Source: Sagittula marina (lineage in GTDB: Bacteria; Pseudomonadota; Alphaproteobacteria; Rhodobacterales; Rhodobacteraceae). From it: a DNA stretch of 64,000 nt. Below, in pieces: positions 16,987 to 26,457 of the stretch. The translations under genes were made by a program, and so were the position numbers. The stretch lies in assembly GCF_014196795.1 (NCBI RefSeq), contig NZ_JACIEJ010000006.1, positions 186,001 through 250,000 of the forward strand. The letters are read 5' to 3'. Numbering within the stretch: position 1 is the first letter of the stretch; the number at the start of each line of letters is the position of its first letter. The notes under the pieces were generated by a model. That model saw nothing but the letters and a program-made list of their open reading frames with translations, made no database searches and was not told where the DNA came from.

Positions 16987-17029
16987 TTGCATTCTGACCC
17001 TGTCAGTCTAGGTTCCGTTTGCGCAAACG
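16987..17029 (+). promoter_or_regulatory. Promoter and palindromic operator of the ABC exporter
   Basis: TTGCAT (16987-16992) and TAGGTT (17009-17014), 16 bp apart, are a reasonable -35/-10. Immediately downstream, at the expected transcription start, is the perfect 14-bp palindrome CGTTTGCGCAAACG (17016-17029), ending 13 bp before the start codon. Its position suits a repressor site. No regulator gene is adjacent. Confidence 0.45.
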
Positions 17030-17042
17030 AAAGGCATTTTGC

Positions 17043-17981
17043 ATGACGATGGTCGAGATTTCAGGCGTGAAAAAACGCTACGAGGGCGGGTTCGAGGCGC
17101 TTCGCGGCGTGGATCTGATGATCAAGGAAGGCGAGATTCTCGCGCTTCTTGGCCCGAACGGAGCGGGGAAGACGACGCTGATTTCGGCCGTTTGCGGAAT
17201 CACCCTGCCCACCGAGGGCACAATTCGTGTCGGCGGGCATGATGTGGTGACCGACTACCGTGCGGCGCGCGATCTGATTGGACTGGTGCCACAGGAAATC
17301 AACCTCGAACCATTTGAGAAAGTCATCAACACGGTGCGCTTTACCCGCGGTTTGTTTGGCAAGGCGCGCAATGACGCTCTGATCGAGGACGTGCTGCGCA
17401 AGCTGTCGCTGTGGGACAAACGCGATTCAGCGGTCAAGGAGCTGTCCGGCGGCATGAAACGCCGGGTGCTGATCGCCAAGGCGCTGGCGCATGAGCCGCG
17501 TGTGCTGTTCCTCGACGAGCCGACCGCCGGTGTCGATGTGGAGCTGCGCCGCGACATGTGGGAGGTGGTGGCCGAGCTGAAGCGCCAGGGTGTCACCATC
17601 ATCCTGACCACACACTACATCGAGGAAGCCGAGGCCATCGCCGACCGCGTTGGCGTCATCAACCGTGGCCAGATTTTGCTGGTGGAAGAAAAGGATGCGC
17701 TGATGGCGCGTCTTGGCCAGAAAGAGCTGCGCATCGACCTGTCCGATCCGTTGGATGCCGTGCCGCCCAGCTTGGAGGAATTTGATCTGACACTGACCGA
17801 AGATCGGCAGCGGCTGGTCTACACGTATCACAGCGGGGCGGAACGCACGGGCATTGGCCGACTGATGGCCGCGGTTGCCAGCGCCGGGCTGAAGGTGCGC
17901 GATGTATCTACGGCGCAGAACTCGCTCGAAGATATCTTTGTCGGTCTTGTGGCCGAGCAGGAAGAGGAGGACGCGGCATGA
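17043..17981 (+). CDS. ABC-2 type exporter ATP-binding protein (YadG-like)
   Basis: A 312-residue ATPase: Walker [10 protein letters not shown] near residue 40, signature LSGGMKRR, Walker [13 protein letters not shown] and the switch histidine in [10 protein letters not shown]. The C-terminal 80 residues form the extra domain of DrrA/YadG-type exporters. It energises the permease encoded next, whose ATG overlaps this stop by four bases. Start at 17043 rather than 17019 because [13 protein letters not shown] is where the domain begins. Substrate unknown; relatives export drugs, lipids or polysaccharides. Confidence 0.87.
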   Translation: MTMVEISGVKKRYEGGFEALRGVDLMIKEGEILALLGPNGAGKTTLISAVCGITLPTEGTIRVGGHDVVTDYRAARDLIGLVPQEINLEPFEKVINTVRFTRGLFGKARNDALIEDVLRKLSLWDKRDSAVKELSGGMKRRVLIAKALAHEPRVLFLDEPTAGVDVELRRDMWEVVAELKRQGVTIILTTHYIEEAEAIADRVGVINRGQILLVEEKDALMARLGQKELRIDLSDPLDAVPPSLEEFDLTLTEDRQRLVYTYHSGAERTGIGRLMAAVASAGLKVRDVSTAQNSLEDIFVGLVAEQEEEDAA

Positions 17982-18739
17982 ACTGGCGCGCAGTTGCAGC
18001 GATTTATCGCTTTGAAATGACAAGGTTCTTTCGCACCCTTTTTCAGAGCTTCATCTCTCCGGTGATCTCCACCTCCCTGTATTTCGTGGTGTTTGGCGCG
18101 GCGATCGGGTCACGCATCGACACGGTGGAGGGTGTGGACTACGGCGCCTTCATCGTGCCGGGGCTGATCATGCTGTCGGTCATGACGCAATCGCTGTCGA
18201 ACGGGGCCTTCGGGATCTATTTTCCGAAATTCGTCGGCACTATTTACGAACTCCTGTCCGCGCCGGTGAACTTTTTGGAAATCGTCATGGGCTACGTTGG
18301 CGCGGCGGCGACCAAGGCCTTGTTCATCGGGGTTGTGATCCTTGGGACCGCGTCGTTGTTCGTGGACCTGACGATCCAGCATCCGCTGGCGATGCTGCTG
18401 TTTTTGGTGCTGACCTGTCTCAGTTTTGCGCTCTTCGGGTTCATCATCGGGATCTGGGCAAAGAACTTTGAGCAGTTGCAGCTGGTGCCGCTGCTGGTGG
18501 TGACGCCGTTGGTGTTTCTTGGGGGCTCTTTTTACTCTGTCTCCATGCTGCCGCCGGTCTGGCAGACGATCACCATGTTCAACCCGGTGCTTTACCTGAT
18601 CTCCGGGTTCCGCTGGGCGTTCTTTGGTATGGCTGATGTGCCGGTGGGCGTGTCGCTGCTGGCGATTGCAGGGTTCTTTTGCCTGTGCCTTGGTATCATC
18701 TGGTGGATCTTCAGAACCGGTTGGCGCATCCGCAGCTAA
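17978..18739 (+). CDS. ABC-2 type exporter permease (YadH-like)
   Basis: A 253-residue inner-membrane protein with six hydrophobic segments and the ABC-2 signature region ([22 protein letters not shown], then [13 protein letters not shown]). It is translationally coupled (ATGA) to the ATPase gene and forms the channel of the same exporter. The substrate cannot be told from sequence. Confidence 0.87.
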   Translation: MNWRAVAAIYRFEMTRFFRTLFQSFISPVISTSLYFVVFGAAIGSRIDTVEGVDYGAFIVPGLIMLSVMTQSLSNGAFGIYFPKFVGTIYELLSAPVNFLEIVMGYVGAAATKALFIGVVILGTASLFVDLTIQHPLAMLLFLVLTCLSFALFGFIIGIWAKNFEQLQLVPLLVVTPLVFLGGSFYSVSMLPPVWQTITMFNPVLYLISGFRWAFFGMADVPVGVSLLAIAGFFCLCLGIIWWIFRTGWRIRS

Positions 18740-18777
18740 TTCGGGGCGCAGGGAGAAACACAGGCCCGGCGCAGGGG

Positions 18778-19839
18778 TCAGATGTGCGCCGGGGTTCCTT
18801 GACCGCCGAGCAAACGGTCGGTGGTCATCCCCCCAATCCACATGCAGAGCAGGGCGAGCCACGCGGTTCCGGCGAAGATCGATCCGCCGGAGACACCCGC
18901 GCCGATGGCACAGCCCCCCGCCAGCATTCCGCCGAAGCCCATCAATACCGCCCCGATCATGGCGTTGCGCATGGGGGTGGGGCCTTCGAACCCCTGCACG
19001 GACAGTTCTTTGGCCCAGAAGGCCGAGAGGAACGCGCCAAGGACCACGCCCGGCACAAGCCCAATGTCGAAGTCCAGGTTTCTGCTGCGATCAATAACGA
19101 ACATCAATGTGTTGGCCGATGGACCGGTGAAGGTCAGGCTTTCGATCTGCACCGGGTCAAAGGCGCTTTGCGCCAGCGTATAGGTCAGCGCGTAGCCCAC
19201 GGCAGCGGCAAACCCGACGCCAGACGCAAAGATCAGCCGTGACGCGCCAATGTAACTGCGACGGGACAGTTCCAAAGCGATCAGGGCAATGACCAGACCG
19301 ATGACCAGGCCAGCCTCGCGCGGCAGATGCAGCGCTGAAAGCAGGTCCATATTGCGCCCGCCCGAGGTGATCCAGAGCGCGGCCAGCCGATCCCGCAAGG
19401 GGGCCAGCCAGCCGGTCATCGCCATCTGAGCCGTCACTGCAAAAATCAGGCCGGACACCAGCGACCTCAGGTTGCCTGTCGCCGCCAGCACCAGGAGCCG
19501 TCCGGAGCAGCCGCGTGCCAGCACCATGCCTGCGCCGAAAAGGAGACCGCCGATCACCGCGCCGGACCACGATCCCGGCACAGCCATCATGCGGGCGTCG
19601 CGCGTGTCGAGAATCCCCGAAAGCTGTGCGCCTTGCACCCAGACCACAGCGGTCGAAAAGGTCAGCAGCCAGACCGCGACCTTGTCCTGCATGTGGCCCC
19701 GCGCGAATTCCACTGTTGCGGCGCGCAGACAAAACCGCGAGCGCTGTGCCGCGATACCAAATATCACCCCGGTGATCAGGCCGAAAAGCGCGGCTGTCGG
19801 GCTTTCTCCGATCCGATCAAGCAGGGGTACGATGTCCAT
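18778..19839 (-). CDS. YeeE/YedE family sulfur-compound transporter
   Basis: A 353-residue protein with about nine hydrophobic helices and the conserved cysteine motifs of the family: QRSRFCLRAA near residue 30, LARGCSGRLL near 108, and GFGGMLAGGCAIGAGVSGGS near 310. Members of this family take up thiosulfate or related sulfane-sulfur compounds through successive cysteines. The ATG at 19839 is preceded by GAAAGG. It converges on the ABC exporter and is divergent from an MFS gene across 184 bp containing an FNR-like site. Confidence 0.85.
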   Translation of the reverse strand: MDIVPLLDRIGESPTAALFGLITGVIFGIAAQRSRFCLRAATVEFARGHMQDKVAVWLLTFSTAVVWVQGAQLSGILDTRDARMMAVPGSWSGAVIGGLLFGAGMVLARGCSGRLLVLAATGNLRSLVSGLIFAVTAQMAMTGWLAPLRDRLAALWITSGGRNMDLLSALHLPREAGLVIGLVIALIALELSRRSYIGASRLIFASGVGFAAAVGYALTYTLAQSAFDPVQIESLTFTGPSANTLMFVIDRSRNLDFDIGLVPGVVLGAFLSAFWAKELSVQGFEGPTPMRNAMIGAVLMGFGGMLAGGCAIGAGVSGGSIFAGTAWLALLCMWIGGMTTDRLLGGQGTPAHI

Positions 19840-19896
19840 GGCTGGGCCTTTCAAGCGATGTATGCGCGCTTGTGCCAGAAGTTGTGGCGATGTGAT

Positions 19897-19910
19897 TTGA
19901 CTCAGATCAG
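19897..19910. promoter_or_regulatory. Possible FNR/FnrL-type site
   Basis: TTGAC-TCAG-ATCAG resembles the TTGAC/T-N4-A/GTCAA consensus with one mismatch in the last position. It lies 58 bp upstream of the YeeE/YedE start and 114 bp upstream of the MFS start. The match is imperfect. Confidence 0.25.
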
Positions 19911-20023
19911 TCAGATGCGAATGTGTGCATATCTATGACCTTTCCTGAATCGACAACAACTTTGATGCCTCGCGCATGTAAATTTTCTCGCCAAGTCGCG
20001 TTTGCGCCGCTAAGGGCATAGGC

Positions 20024-21253
20024 ATGAAACCGATCTCCATTGCCGAAGCCCATACGCTGCCGATCTGGCGGCGTCCGATCACGCTGCTGTTTCTCATGGC
20101 GATTGCCATGCCGCTGAGCTTTGCCACGTGGTCGGCTCTGCTGAACAACTTTGTCATCGAGGTGGCGCAGTTCGATGGGTCCGACATCGGCTGGTTGCAT
20201 ACGGTGCGCGAGATCCCGGGCTTCCTCGCCATTGGTGTGATCCTGGTCATCATGGTGATGCGAGAGCAGGTTCTGGCGTTGGTGTCGCTGGCGCTTTTGG
20301 GCGTGGCGACAGCGGTAACCGCATGGTTTCCCACCATGGGCGGGCTGCTGATGGTGACGCTTTTGTCGTCGATCGGGTTTCACTACTACGAAACGGTGAA
20401 CCAGTCCCTGCAGCTGCAATGGCTGACCAAGGACCGCGCGCCGCAGATGCTGGGCTGGCTGATCGCTGCGGGCTCTGCCGCGACGTTGCTGTCCTACGGG
20501 GTGATCGTTCTGACGTGGGAGACGCTGGACCTGAGCTATGACACGGTGTTCATGGCGTCCGGCGGGCTGACCCTGATCATCGTGGGTTACTGCGCAGCCG
20601 TTTTTCCGCAGTTTGAAAGCCCCAACCCGCAGGTGAAAAAGTTTCTCCTGCGCCGCCGGTACTGGCTCTATTATGCGCTGCAATTCATGGCGGGCGCGCG
20701 GCGGCAGATCTTTGTTGTCTTTGCCGGGTTCATGATGGTCGAACGCTTCGGCTTTGACGTGCATGAAGTCACGGCGCTGTACCTGGTAAACCTCGTGGCG
20801 AATATCGTGATCGCACCGGTTTTTGGCCGGGCCGTGTTCAAATTCGGGGAGCGTAACACGCTCGTGTTCGAATATGTCGGCCTGGCCGTGGTGTTCGCGC
20901 TGTATGGCGGGATCTACTGGTTCGGCTGGGGGGTGGCTCTGGCGGCGACGCTATATGTGGTGGATCATCTGTTCTTTGCCATGGCCTTGGCGCTGAAAAC
21001 CTATTTCCAGAAGATCGCTGACCCCGGTGACATCGCCCCCACCGCCGCGGTTGCCTTTACCATCAACCACATCGCGGCTGTGTTCCTGCCTGCGGGCCTA
21101 GGATATCTGTGGCTTGTGTCGCCCGGAGCGGTTTTTGGCATGGCGACCGGGTTTGCGCTGATCTCACTGGTGTTGGCGCTGATGATCCCGCGCCACCCGG
21201 AGCCCGGCAACGAGACGCGGTTTTCGGCCCTGCTGCCGACGCCTGCGGAGTAA
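20024..21253 (+). CDS. MFS transporter
   Basis: A 409-residue protein with about 11-12 hydrophobic helices and a short cytoplasmic loop between the halves (ESPNPQVKKFLLRRRYW, about residues 196-212). The helix-4/5 region contains FHYYETVNQSLQLQWL and the second half has several buried charged residues. It belongs to the major facilitator superfamily, but I cannot assign a subfamily or substrate. It is followed after 66 bp by prmA on the same strand. Confidence 0.8.
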   Translation: MKPISIAEAHTLPIWRRPITLLFLMAIAMPLSFATWSALLNNFVIEVAQFDGSDIGWLHTVREIPGFLAIGVILVIMVMREQVLALVSLALLGVATAVTAWFPTMGGLLMVTLLSSIGFHYYETVNQSLQLQWLTKDRAPQMLGWLIAAGSAATLLSYGVIVLTWETLDLSYDTVFMASGGLTLIIVGYCAAVFPQFESPNPQVKKFLLRRRYWLYYALQFMAGARRQIFVVFAGFMMVERFGFDVHEVTALYLVNLVANIVIAPVFGRAVFKFGERNTLVFEYVGLAVVFALYGGIYWFGWGVALAATLYVVDHLFFAMALALKTYFQKIADPGDIAPTAAVAFTINHIAAVFLPAGLGYLWLVSPGAVFGMATGFALISLVLALMIPRHPEPGNETRFSALLPTPAE

Positions 21254-21319
21254 CGCGCCTTCTGGCGTGTGCCGCCAAGCTGGTGTATGCGCGTCGCAAC
21301 GCCTTACGGAGAGACCCCG

Positions 21320-22186
21320 ATGCCCACTTGGACCGCCTTTACCACGCTTAACGACAAAGACCGCGCCGAGGCGCTGGGCGAGGCCATGGAAGAGCTGGAG
21401 CCGGAACCCACAGGGGTTGGCGTCTTCGAGATCGAGGATGATTCCGGCACATGGGAAGTGGGCGGCTACTTTATCGAGACCCCGAACGAGGTCGAGCTGG
21501 CGCTGCTGGCGGCTGCATTTGGCGCAAAGCCTTTCGTCGTCTCCGAGGTGCCTGACACGGATTGGGTGGACAAAGTGCGCCGTGAGCTGACGCCGGTCGT
21601 GGCGGGCCGCTTCTTTGTTTATGGCAGCCATGACGAAGACAAGATCCCCGAAGGGTCGGAACCGCTGCTGATCGAGGCCGCCATGGCCTTTGGTACCGGA
21701 CACCACGGCACCACGCAGGGGTGCCTTGAGGCATTGGATTCGCTGGCGAACGAGGGGTTCGTCGGTCAAAATGTGGCGGATATCGGGTGCGGCACCGCAG
21801 TTCTGGGCATGGGGGCTGCGCGCATCTGGCCGAACCCGGTGATTGTATCAGACATTGACGAGGTGGCCGTCGAGGTGGCCGAGGCCAACGTTCGTGCCAA
21901 CAACCTGACCGACAAGGTGATCTGCGTCGAAGCCGCTGGTTTTGAAAACGACGCCCTGCATGCGCGCGCGCCGTATGATCTGGTCTTTGCCAATATCCTG
22001 AAGCAGCCGCTGATTGATCTGGCGCCCTCGATGAAGGCGCATGTGAGCGACGGCGGCTATATGATTCTCTCCGGCATCCTGACTCGTCAGGCAGACGACG
22101 TGGTCGCGGCCTATGCGGAGCAGGGCATTTCTGAAGTCCGGCGCGGTGTGATCGGCGATTGGGTGACACTGCTGCTGCGTAAATAA
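21320..22186 (+). CDS. prmA: Ribosomal protein L11 methyltransferase
   Basis: The 288-residue protein has the N-terminal L11-recognition domain (TWTAFTTLNDKDRAEALGEAM), then a class I methyltransferase: EAAMAFGTGHHGTTQGCL, VADIGCGTAVLGMGAA (SAM motif I) and DLVFANILKQPLIDLAP where NIL replaces the NPPY-type motif, characteristic of PrmA. It trimethylates L11. The ATG at 21320 has GGAGAG 6 bp upstream. Confidence 0.92.
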   Translation: MPTWTAFTTLNDKDRAEALGEAMEELEPEPTGVGVFEIEDDSGTWEVGGYFIETPNEVELALLAAAFGAKPFVVSEVPDTDWVDKVRRELTPVVAGRFFVYGSHDEDKIPEGSEPLLIEAAMAFGTGHHGTTQGCLEALDSLANEGFVGQNVADIGCGTAVLGMGAARIWPNPVIVSDIDEVAVEVAEANVRANNLTDKVICVEAAGFENDALHARAPYDLVFANILKQPLIDLAPSMKAHVSDGGYMILSGILTRQADDVVAAYAEQGISEVRRGVIGDWVTLLLRK

Positions 22187-22299
22187 GACTGGTTAACGGC
22201 TAATTTGCGTAAAATCAGGGGCAGATGCCGCAATTCCGCCGCAATCTTTGGGTAGAAATGTGTTCATCGGTGGGGGCCGGTTTTTTTAACGAGGCTGCC

Positions 22300-22653
22300 A
22301 TGCAAGATGCTCTCAGCAGTTACCACCGTCGCCTAGAGTCCGTTCGTCGCAATCATGCGCGGATGGCGCATGGCTATGTCACAAAGTTGGACAAACGCAC
22401 CGGGAACTTCGTTCAGGTGCCTGACAAGAAGACCTCCAGGGTCTCGCTGAAAATCATCCTCTGGACTGCGGTTCTGTTTGTCGGGTTCAAGGTGCTTTTG
22501 CTGACCGGTCTGGGCGCGGAAGCGTACAACGGCCATGTTGCGAGCTTGTCGCAGGGCACCGCGTATGAGCGTGCAGGCGCGTGGTTCATGCAGATTGATC
22601 CAATCACCGCGCAGCTTTCCAGCCTTATTTCTCTTGGTGTTTCCCGACACTGA
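22300..22653 (+). CDS. Small single-span membrane protein, unknown
   Basis: From the ATG at 22300 (GAGG 7 bp upstream) it is 117 residues: a basic helical N-terminus (DALSSYHRRLESVRRNHARMAHGYVTKLDKRTG), one transmembrane helix (IILWTAVLFVGFKVLLLTGLG, near residues 58-78) and a C-terminal periplasmic tail. The frame is open to 22225, but that part is not protein-like. No family recognised. A bidirectional terminator follows. Confidence 0.65.
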   Translation: MQDALSSYHRRLESVRRNHARMAHGYVTKLDKRTGNFVQVPDKKTSRVSLKIILWTAVLFVGFKVLLLTGLGAEAYNGHVASLSQGTAYERAGAWFMQIDPITAQLSSLISLGVSRH

Positions 22654-22697
22654 TATTTGGGGCTGGTCTGCGGGGCCGCGCCAAGGTGAGCTTACAT

Positions 22698-22736
22698 GAA
22701 AAAAGGCCGCGTCTCTGATCCGAGGCGCGGCCTTTT
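22698..22736. terminator. Bidirectional Rho-independent terminator
   Basis: AAAAGGCCGCG (22701-22711) pairs with CGCGGCCTTTT (22726-22736), giving A- and T-tracts on both sides. It separates the convergent small membrane protein and DUF1127 genes. Confidence 0.85.
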
Positions 22737-22758
22737 GCCAGTGGAATTGAACATCGAA

Positions 22759-22995
22759 TTACCGACGCGAGACGGAATCGATATCACTGCGCATCAGGCC
22801 GATGTCTTCAAGTTCGCGGTCAGACAGGGCGGACAGGATCTTGCGTGTGGCGCGGGCATCTTTCCAGCGTGCGAACATGCCTTTGCGCGCAACACGGGTT
22901 TCGTTCAGCGTGCCATACAGGCCAAGTGCGGAGTTGAAGAACGTGCCGATGCGGTAATCTGCGTGGGACGGAGTGTTGGTGTTGAAGGTTGCCAT
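22759..22995 (-). CDS. DUF1127 (YjiS-like) small protein
   Basis: The 78-residue protein ends with the DUF1127 signature (RKILSALSDRELEDIGLMRSDID, quoted in part). This domain of about 40 residues is widespread in alphaproteobacteria and has been linked to phosphate and carbon metabolism and to RNA binding, without a settled role. The ATG at 22995 begins the Asn/Thr-rich N-terminus; the longer frame to 23079 is in the AT-rich upstream region. Confidence 0.82.
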   Translation of the reverse strand: MATFNTNTPSHADYRIGTFFNSALGLYGTLNETRVARKGMFARWKDARATRKILSALSDRELEDIGLMRSDIDSVSRR

Positions 22996-23260
22996 TGTCG
23001 TGCTTTCAAAAGAGGGATGCATGTTTACAAACCGCACGTAATTTGTGCATGGCATTCGAGCAAGCCGCCATTTCTGCATATTACGAATGCGTTTTTTGCA
23101 TAGCTTAAAAATGCATCAATTGTCTGTAAAGTTTAGATAAATTCCGCTTGATGAGGTGTCGTTTACAAGCCGCCGATGGGCGATTTCAAACCTCAGTTCC
23201 GGCCAGGTGTCGCGTGCAGTCGGTAGGGTGTCGCTTTTCGCCCCTCTTGTATTAACCTTG
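22996..23260. other. AT-rich divergent region between DUF1127 gene and ruvC
   Basis: Most of this 321-bp gap is clearly richer in A+T than its surroundings and should hold the promoters for the DUF1127 gene (minus) and ruvCAB (plus). TGCAT/ATGCA repeats occur around 23038-23115. I see no gene. Confidence 0.45.
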
Positions 23261-23266
23261 GTGTTT

Positions 23267-23281
23267 GTTCGCGTTTCGTGC
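23267..23281 (+). promoter_or_regulatory. LexA-like box upstream of ruvC
   Basis: GTTC-N7-GTGC matches 7 of 8 positions of the alphaproteobacterial LexA box GTTC-N7-GTTC, and variants of the second half are known from Rhodobacter. It ends 35 bp before the ruvC start. Control of ruvCAB by the SOS response is plausible. Confidence 0.5.
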
Positions 23282-23316
23282 TACCCGTGACCGCAAAACA
23301 ACAAGAGTGGGCAGGT

Positions 23317-23808
23317 ATGCGGGTTTTGGGCATTGATCCGGGGTTGCGACACCTCGGATGGGGCGTGATTGACGTGGATGGCAGCCGCTTGCGGCATGTG
23401 GCGAACGGGGTTTGCGATTCGGAAGGCACCGATCTGGCGCTGCGGCTGCTGTCGCTGCACGGCCAGTTGACGCGGGTTTTCCAGAAATACGCACCGGAAG
23501 AAGCGGCCATCGAAAAGACTTTCGTGAACAAGGATGCGGTTGGCACGCTGAAACTGGGGCAGGCTCGCGGCGTCGCGCTGTTGGTGCCGGCTCAGTTTGG
23601 CCTGTCCGTCGGGGAATACGCCCCGAACCAAGTGAAAAAGACTGTGGTCGGAGTGGGCCATGCGGACAAAAAGCAGGTGCAGCATATGGTCATGATGCAG
23701 CTTCCGGGGTGTAAGCTGGCGGGGCCGGATGCGGCGGATGCGCTGGCCATCGCCATTTGCCACGCGCATCAGTCGGGCACTCAACGAATGAAAGTGAAAG
23801 CATCATGA
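23317..23808 (+). CDS. ruvC: Holliday junction resolvase RuvC
   Basis: The 163-residue endonuclease has the N-terminal catalytic Asp in [13 protein letters not shown] (Asp7), Glu in [14 protein letters not shown], and the C-terminal Asp pair in [14 protein letters not shown]. RuvC cuts Holliday junctions symmetrically. The ATG at 23317 starts the conserved MRVLGIDPG. Its stop overlaps the ruvA start (ATGA). Confidence 0.96.
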   Translation: MRVLGIDPGLRHLGWGVIDVDGSRLRHVANGVCDSEGTDLALRLLSLHGQLTRVFQKYAPEEAAIEKTFVNKDAVGTLKLGQARGVALLVPAQFGLSVGEYAPNQVKKTVVGVGHADKKQVQHMVMMQLPGCKLAGPDAADALAIAICHAHQSGTQRMKVKAS

Positions 23809-24488
23809 TTGGACGGATTGCCGGAGTGATCGTCTACAAGGGAGACGATCATGTGCTGATCGATGTGCGCGGCGTGGGCTATGTCGTCTATTGCACCGAC
23901 CGTGTGCTGGCCTCCTTGGGCCGCGCAGGAGAGGCGGCAGCGCTGTTCACCGACATGTTGGTGCGCGAAGATTTGTTGCAGCTTTTTGGCTTCCCCTCGC
24001 TGGTGGAAAAGGAATGGTTCCGGCTGCTGCTGTCCGTGCAAGGCGTCGGGGCGAAAGCATCGCTGGCGATTCTGTCGGCAGTGGGGGCGGACGGGGTGTC
24101 GCGCGCCATTGCCCTGGGTGACTGGAATACGATCAAGGCGGCCAAGGGCATAGGCCCCAAGACCGCGCAACGGGTGGTCAATGAACTCAGGGACAAGGCC
24201 CCGGCCGTCATGGCCATGGGCGCGGGGATTGAGGCAGGCGCTGCCAGTGCTGCCAAGGTCGATGCCTCCGATGCGGATCATGTGATCGATCCCGTGCCAT
24301 CCCCCGCAGCAACAGCCGTGCAGATGTCGGCCTCTGCTCAGGCTGAGGCGCTGTCCGCCCTGGGCAACCTTGGCTATGCACCGGGCGAAGCGGCAGGGGC
24401 GGTGGCTCAGGCTGCGGGTGAGGCGCCGGAGGCCGATACTGCCGGTTTGATCCGCGCGGCGTTGAAGCTGCTGGCCCCAAAGGGATAG
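23805..24488 (+). CDS. ruvA: Holliday junction DNA helicase subunit RuvA
   Basis: The 227-residue protein has the OB-fold start [13 protein letters not shown], two helix-hairpin-helix motifs ([15 protein letters not shown] and [16 protein letters not shown]), an Ala-rich flexible linker and domain III ([19 protein letters not shown]) that contacts RuvB. It binds the four-way junction and loads RuvB. Confidence 0.95.
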   Translation: MIGRIAGVIVYKGDDHVLIDVRGVGYVVYCTDRVLASLGRAGEAAALFTDMLVREDLLQLFGFPSLVEKEWFRLLLSVQGVGAKASLAILSAVGADGVSRAIALGDWNTIKAAKGIGPKTAQRVVNELRDKAPAVMAMGAGIEAGAASAAKVDASDADHVIDPVPSPAATAVQMSASAQAEALSALGNLGYAPGEAAGAVAQAAGEAPEADTAGLIRAALKLLAPKG

Positions 24489-24527
24489 AGGTGGGCGTGA
24501 CACTCACCCGACGGACAAGGGAAGCTC

Positions 24528-25568
24528 ATGGAGCCTGATCCAACTTTGCGGCCCGAGCCGATGGACGACGAACAAGGCGGGCTGGACCGTGCGCTGCGGC
24601 CTCAGATGCTGGACGACTTCATCGGTCAGGCAGAGGCACGGTCAAACCTGCGGGTTTTTATCGCGTCCGCGCGCCAAAGGGCCGAGGCGATGGACCACAC
24701 GCTGTTCCATGGCCCGCCTGGTTTGGGGAAGACCACGCTGGCGCAGATCATGGCGCGGGAACTGGGGGTCGGCTTTCGCATGACCTCCGGCCCGGTATTG
24801 GCCAAGGCCGGTGATCTGGCCGCGATCCTGACCAACCTCGAACGCAACGACGTGCTCTTCATCGACGAAATTCACCGCATGAATGCCGCTGTCGAGGAGG
24901 TGCTGTATCCCGCGATGGAGGATTTCGAGCTGGACCTTGTGATCGGTGAAGGGCCCGCTGCGCGCACTGTGCGGATCGAATTGCAGCCTTTTACGTTGGT
25001 GGGCGCGACGACGCGACTGGGGTTGCTGACAACGCCTTTGCGGGACCGCTTTGGCATCCCGACGCGGTTGAATTTCTATACGATCCAAGAGCTTGAGACC
25101 ATCGTTGCCGGAAATGCGCGCAAGCTGGGCGTCAAGATCGAGGGCGATGGCGCGTTGGAAATCGCGCGGCGCGCCCGTGGCACGCCCCGGATCGCCGGGC
25201 GTTTGCTGCGGCGGGTCGTCGACTTTGCGGTGGTCGAGGGCGGCGGTGTGGTCAGCCGTGCGCTGGCGGATTCGTCTTTGACCCGCTTGGGTGTGGACGC
25301 CAAGGGCCTGGACGGTGCGGACAGGCGCTATCTGACGCTGATCGCGGAGAGTTACCTTGGCGGGCCTGTGGGCATTGAAACGCTGTCGGCGGCACTGTCC
25401 GAAAGCCGTGATGCGCTGGAGGAGGTGGTGGAGCCTTACCTGCTGCAACAGGGCCTGATCCAGCGGACGCCGCGTGGCCGGATGTTGACGCAATCGGCGT
25501 GGCAGCATCTGGGTCTGAACCCGCCACGCACGCAGGAGCCGGGGCAGGGCACACTGTTTGACGGCTGA
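24528..25568 (+). CDS. ruvB: Holliday junction DNA helicase motor RuvB
   Basis: The 346-residue AAA+ ATPase has [14 protein letters not shown], Walker [12 protein letters not shown], Walker [10 protein letters not shown], the sensor [18 protein letters not shown] and a C-terminal winged-helix domain ([20 protein letters not shown]). It drives branch migration. 39 bp separate it from ruvA. Downstream is not the tol-pal set often seen here but an uncharacterised gene. Confidence 0.96.
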   Translation: MEPDPTLRPEPMDDEQGGLDRALRPQMLDDFIGQAEARSNLRVFIASARQRAEAMDHTLFHGPPGLGKTTLAQIMARELGVGFRMTSGPVLAKAGDLAAILTNLERNDVLFIDEIHRMNAAVEEVLYPAMEDFELDLVIGEGPAARTVRIELQPFTLVGATTRLGLLTTPLRDRFGIPTRLNFYTIQELETIVAGNARKLGVKIEGDGALEIARRARGTPRIAGRLLRRVVDFAVVEGGGVVSRALADSSLTRLGVDAKGLDGADRRYLTLIAESYLGGPVGIETLSAALSESRDALEEVVEPYLLQQGLIQRTPRGRMLTQSAWQHLGLNPPRTQEPGQGTLFDG

Positions 25569-25635
25569 AGCCGGGTTGAGCGCCGCAGCCACGCGGTGTA
25601 CCAAGCCGACCCACAGCATCGACGAGGGCGAGATT

Positions 25636-26289
25636 TTGAACGAAGACACCGCAGCTTTGACGCCTGAGGACATCACAGCCTTGTTCACCCGCTCTGACGG
25701 CCAGTATTTCTGTGCGCGTTGGGGGCGACCCTTGGCACCGATCGTGTTCGGCGTGGCGGATGAGACACTCTCCGTGGTCAAAGGTGCGTTCGAGGCCATC
25801 TGCGCCCTGACGGGCCACAAGATGACCGAGCACGACCCTGAACTTGGCACCAATCTGATGATGTTTTTCGTCCGCGATTGGGCGGAGTTGCGCGATGTGC
25901 CGGATCTTGACCGTTTGGTCGATGGGTTGCCCGCCCTGGTGGACCGTCTGGAGGAGGCGCGTGCGCATCAGCACCGCTCGTTCCGGTTCGACACCAATGG
26001 GTCGGTGAAGGCGTGTTTTGTCTTCTTGCGCATAGACGATGAGCTGGCCGAGATGTCGGCAGAGGCGCTTGCCCTTGGTCAGGCAGTGCAGAGCATGTTG
26101 GTCTGGTCTGATACGGCTTTTGCAGAGCGCTCACCGCTTGCACGTGTTGGCGAGACAATCGTGCTGCGGTCAGAAATCGCGTCGGTCCTGCAGGCAGCGT
26201 ATGATCCGATCTTGCCCCCGGTGGCGCAGGATAACAGTCACGCGCTGCGGGTTTTTGCTCGTGCTAACGCGGAGGCCCCACGCTCGTGA
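25636..26289 (+). CDS. Conserved protein of unknown function downstream of ruvB
   Basis: Starting at the TTG at 25636 the product is 217 residues (TPEDITALFTRSDGQYFCARWGRP...). GAGGGCGAGA lies just upstream. The frame is open to a TTG at 25558 that overlaps the ruvB end, but the first 26 codons look non-conserved. It is a soluble alpha/beta protein with MFFVRDWAEL and FRFDTNGSVKACFVFLRID segments, which I associate with a Rhodobacterales family without known function. Confidence 0.7.
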   Translation: MNEDTAALTPEDITALFTRSDGQYFCARWGRPLAPIVFGVADETLSVVKGAFEAICALTGHKMTEHDPELGTNLMMFFVRDWAELRDVPDLDRLVDGLPALVDRLEEARAHQHRSFRFDTNGSVKACFVFLRIDDELAEMSAEALALGQAVQSMLVWSDTAFAERSPLARVGETIVLRSEIASVLQAAYDPILPPVAQDNSHALRVFARANAEAPRS

Positions 26290-26420
26290 GGCAGACCGTG
26301 CGCGACGCGAGTGTTTGTTAAGACCTCACGCGACAGGTTCACCGGCACTTGCCAGTTGCCTTTCCAGGCGGTCATCTGCGTGGTTTGGAGCCTTTAGCGG
26401 CATGGCCAGCCCGGAGGTAA

Positions 26421-26448
26421 AAGGGGCGCAACCTTTGCGGCGCGCCCC
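26421..26448 (-). terminator. Terminator of trpS
   Basis: GGGGCGC (26423-26429) pairs with GCGCCCC (26442-26448); read on the minus strand the stem is followed by TTTTACC. It lies 10 bp after the trpS stop. Confidence 0.7.
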
Positions 26449-26457
26449 ATGCTCGGT

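Noticed and set aside
25530-25565. QGTLF near the RuvB C-terminus as a clamp-binding motif
   Set aside because: It fits only the loose QxxLF pattern, and RuvB tails vary widely; much weaker than the YraN motif.
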